Below are positions 63,036 through 64,000 of a stretch of 64,000 bases of DNA, one piece after another. The notes beneath the pieces are model-generated. The model was not told the DNA's origin. It searched no databases and worked only from the letters and a program-made list of their open reading frames with translations. Each line of letters starts with the position of its first letter. Positions within the stretch are counted from its first letter, which is position 1. Source of the stretch: MAG-121220-bin8 sp965655865. Lineage in GTDB: Bacteria; Bacteroidota; Bacteroidia; Flavobacteriales; Flavobacteriaceae. A program made the translations under genes and the position numbers. The DNA lies in contig CBFHJJ010000003.1 in NCBI GenBank assembly GCA_965655865.1, forward strand, positions 95,034-159,033. The letters are read 5' to 3'.

Positions 63036-63815
63036 ATGGCAAAAAAATCAGAATTTACAGTAGAAGACAGGTTAAGAGCATTATATGACCTTCAACTTAT
63101 TGATTCAAGAATTGACAAAATTAGAAGCGTTAGAGGTGAATTACCTTTAGAAGTTGAAGATTTAGAAGATGAAGTAGCAGGATTAGAAGTAAGAATATCA
63201 AAAATAGAAGGTGATTTAAATCAATTCACAGACGATATCAAAGCAAAAGAAATTGCAACTGAGAATGCTAAAACAATGATTAAAAAATACAATGAACAAC
63301 AAAAGAATGTTAGAAATAACAGAGCTTTTGAGTCATTAAGTAAAGAAATTGAATTTCAAGAACTAGAAATAGAACTTTGTGCAAAGCAAACTAGAGAGCT
63401 TCAAGCTCAGATTGAATTAAAAAAACAATCTATTGAAGAAAATAATGTTAAGTTAAACGAAAGAAAAGAACATTTAAAACATAAAAAGAATGAACTTGGT
63501 GATATTTTAAAAGAAACTGAAAAAGAAGAAAGTGATCTTATAAAAAAATCCTCTGATTTTGAATCTAAAATTGATGAGTCATTACTTATTTCATATAAAA
63601 AAATTAGAGCAAGTGTTAGAAATGGTTTAGCTGTAGTAGCCGTAGAGAGAGGTGCTTCTGCTGGATCTTTTTTCACTATTCCTCCACAGGTTCAATTAGA
63701 TATTGCATCTAGAAAAAAATTCATTACTGACGAACACAGTGGAAGAATTTTAGTTGATAAAGAATTAGCCGAAGAAGAAAATGAAAAAATGAGTAAATTA
63801 TTTACTAGTATTTAA
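63036..63815 (+). CDS. CT398-like coiled-coil protein with degenerate zinc ribbon
   Basis: The 259-residue protein has a long coiled coil (about 10-185) and a C-terminal segment that in homologues is a four-cysteine zinc ribbon. Here the ribbon positions read RGASAGSFFTIPPQVQL and TDEHSGRILVD, so the cysteines are gone while the IPPQ and GRILVD surroundings remain. The function is unknown. It follows the Nif3-like gene by two bases, a pairing seen in many bacteria. A strong terminator follows. Confidence 0.85.
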   Translation: MAKKSEFTVEDRLRALYDLQLIDSRIDKIRSVRGELPLEVEDLEDEVAGLEVRISKIEGDLNQFTDDIKAKEIATENAKTMIKKYNEQQKNVRNNRAFESLSKEIEFQELEIELCAKQTRELQAQIELKKQSIEENNVKLNERKEHLKHKKNELGDILKETEKEESDLIKKSSDFESKIDESLLISYKKIRASVRNGLAVVAVERGASAGSFFTIPPQVQLDIASRKKFITDEHSGRILVDKELAEEENEKMSKLFTSI

Positions 63816-63836
63816 TAACTCCTTTCCATATAATTT

Positions 63837-63862
63837 AAAGCCGCTATTATGCGGCTTTTTTT
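63837..63862 (+). terminator. Strong intrinsic terminator
   Basis: AAAGCCGC, loop TATTAT, GCGGCTTT and a T run form an eight-pair GC-rich stem, 21 bases after the preceding stop. It should end the Nif3/coiled-coil transcript. Confidence 0.85.
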
Positions 63863-63890
63863 ATGCAATATATTTTAGTATTTTGTTTCT

Positions 63891-64000
63891 ATGATAAAAA
63901 AAGTCATTACGCTAATTCTGAGTTTAATTGTTCTAGTTTATTTAATTTTTTATGGAAACATTTTTGAATTTGAATTAAATAAATTTCAAATGTCTGTTTT
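63891..64000 (+). CDS. N-terminal fragment of an unidentified membrane-anchored or exported protein
   Basis: Thirty-six codons are visible from the ATG at 63891 and run out of the window. The sequence MIKKVITLILSLIVLVYLIF is a membrane anchor or signal segment. Too little remains to identify the family. Confidence 0.6.
   Translation, partial: MIKKVITLILSLIVLVYLIFYGNIFEFELNKFQMSV

Overview
The window is a compact, AT-rich (about 30% GC by eye) housekeeping segment from a bacterium of the Bacteroidota, most likely a marine, streamlined member of the Flavobacteriia. The evidence is gene order (rluD-PASTA-ddl-coaD-NUDIX-pyrE; rsfS-ftsH-LUD-cdsA-psd; exonuclease-E2-recR-symporter-CoA-binding), lineage-typical families (DUF3467 after rpoC, DUF4369 lipoprotein, choice-of-anchor B, DUF1573), AGA as the dominant arginine codon, poor Shine-Dalgarno sites, and promoters of the Bacteroidota type (TTTG, about 20 bases, TAnnTTTG). 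Most genes are packed with tiny gaps or 3' overlaps. I see no CRISPR array, insertion sequence, prophage or rRNA operon.

Layout. 1-5.9 kb: FAH-family hydrolase (cut by the window edge), exonuclease, 2-oxoacid dehydrogenase E2, recR, a sodium:solute symporter, a CoA-binding protein and fabH. 6.0-9.0 kb: htpG, a DoxX-like membrane protein and a DUF4369 lipoprotein. 9.0-11.9 kb: a small helical protein, queD, idi and prfC. 11.9-24.7 kb: the ribosomal/RNA polymerase block, read on the minus strand as tuf, tRNA-Trp, secE, nusG, rplK, rplA, rplJ, rplL, rpoB, rpoC, DUF3467. 24.8-30.5 kb: a choice-of-anchor B lipoprotein, a DEAD-box helicase, a previously uncalled 43-residue protein and an M16 peptidase. 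These lie between tuf and a four-tRNA cluster (Thr-Tyr-Gly-Thr) that adjoins tuf in many bacteria. 31-35.6 kb: tyrosine recombinase, rpsU, acyl-CoA dehydrogenase, alanine/cation symporter, PspC and rhodanese. 35.6-42.1 kb: a complete trpEGDCFBA operon behind an apparent Trp-codon leader peptide and attenuator. 42.1-51.96 kb: yaaA, rluD, a PASTA protein, ddl, coaD, a NUDIX protein, pyrE, SRPBCC, SDR, a YqaA-like protein, birA, rsfS and ftsH. 52-64 kb: LUD, cdsA, psd, valS, DUF1573, murB, a cysteine-containing small membrane protein, an ECF sigma factor, an Nramp-related transporter, lipA, lpxK, a Nif3-like protein, a degenerate zinc-ribbon coiled-coil protein, a strong terminator and the start of one more gene.

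How it works together. The window covers core information processing (RNA polymerase, ribosomal proteins, elongation and release factors, tRNAs), envelope building (murB, ddl, lpxK, cdsA, psd, fabH), cofactor and nucleotide supply (lipA, coaD, idi, queD, pyrE, birA) and one full amino-acid pathway. The most interesting regulatory signal is the trp leader at 35645-35772. The most interesting evolutionary signal is the M16 peptidase gene, rich in CGN arginine codons, inside the interrupted tRNA-tuf neighbourhood. Two runs of N, in rpoB and rplA, are assembly gaps. By comparison with the families, the rpoB gap is about 23 codons too short, and the rplA gap probably represents no missing sequence at all.
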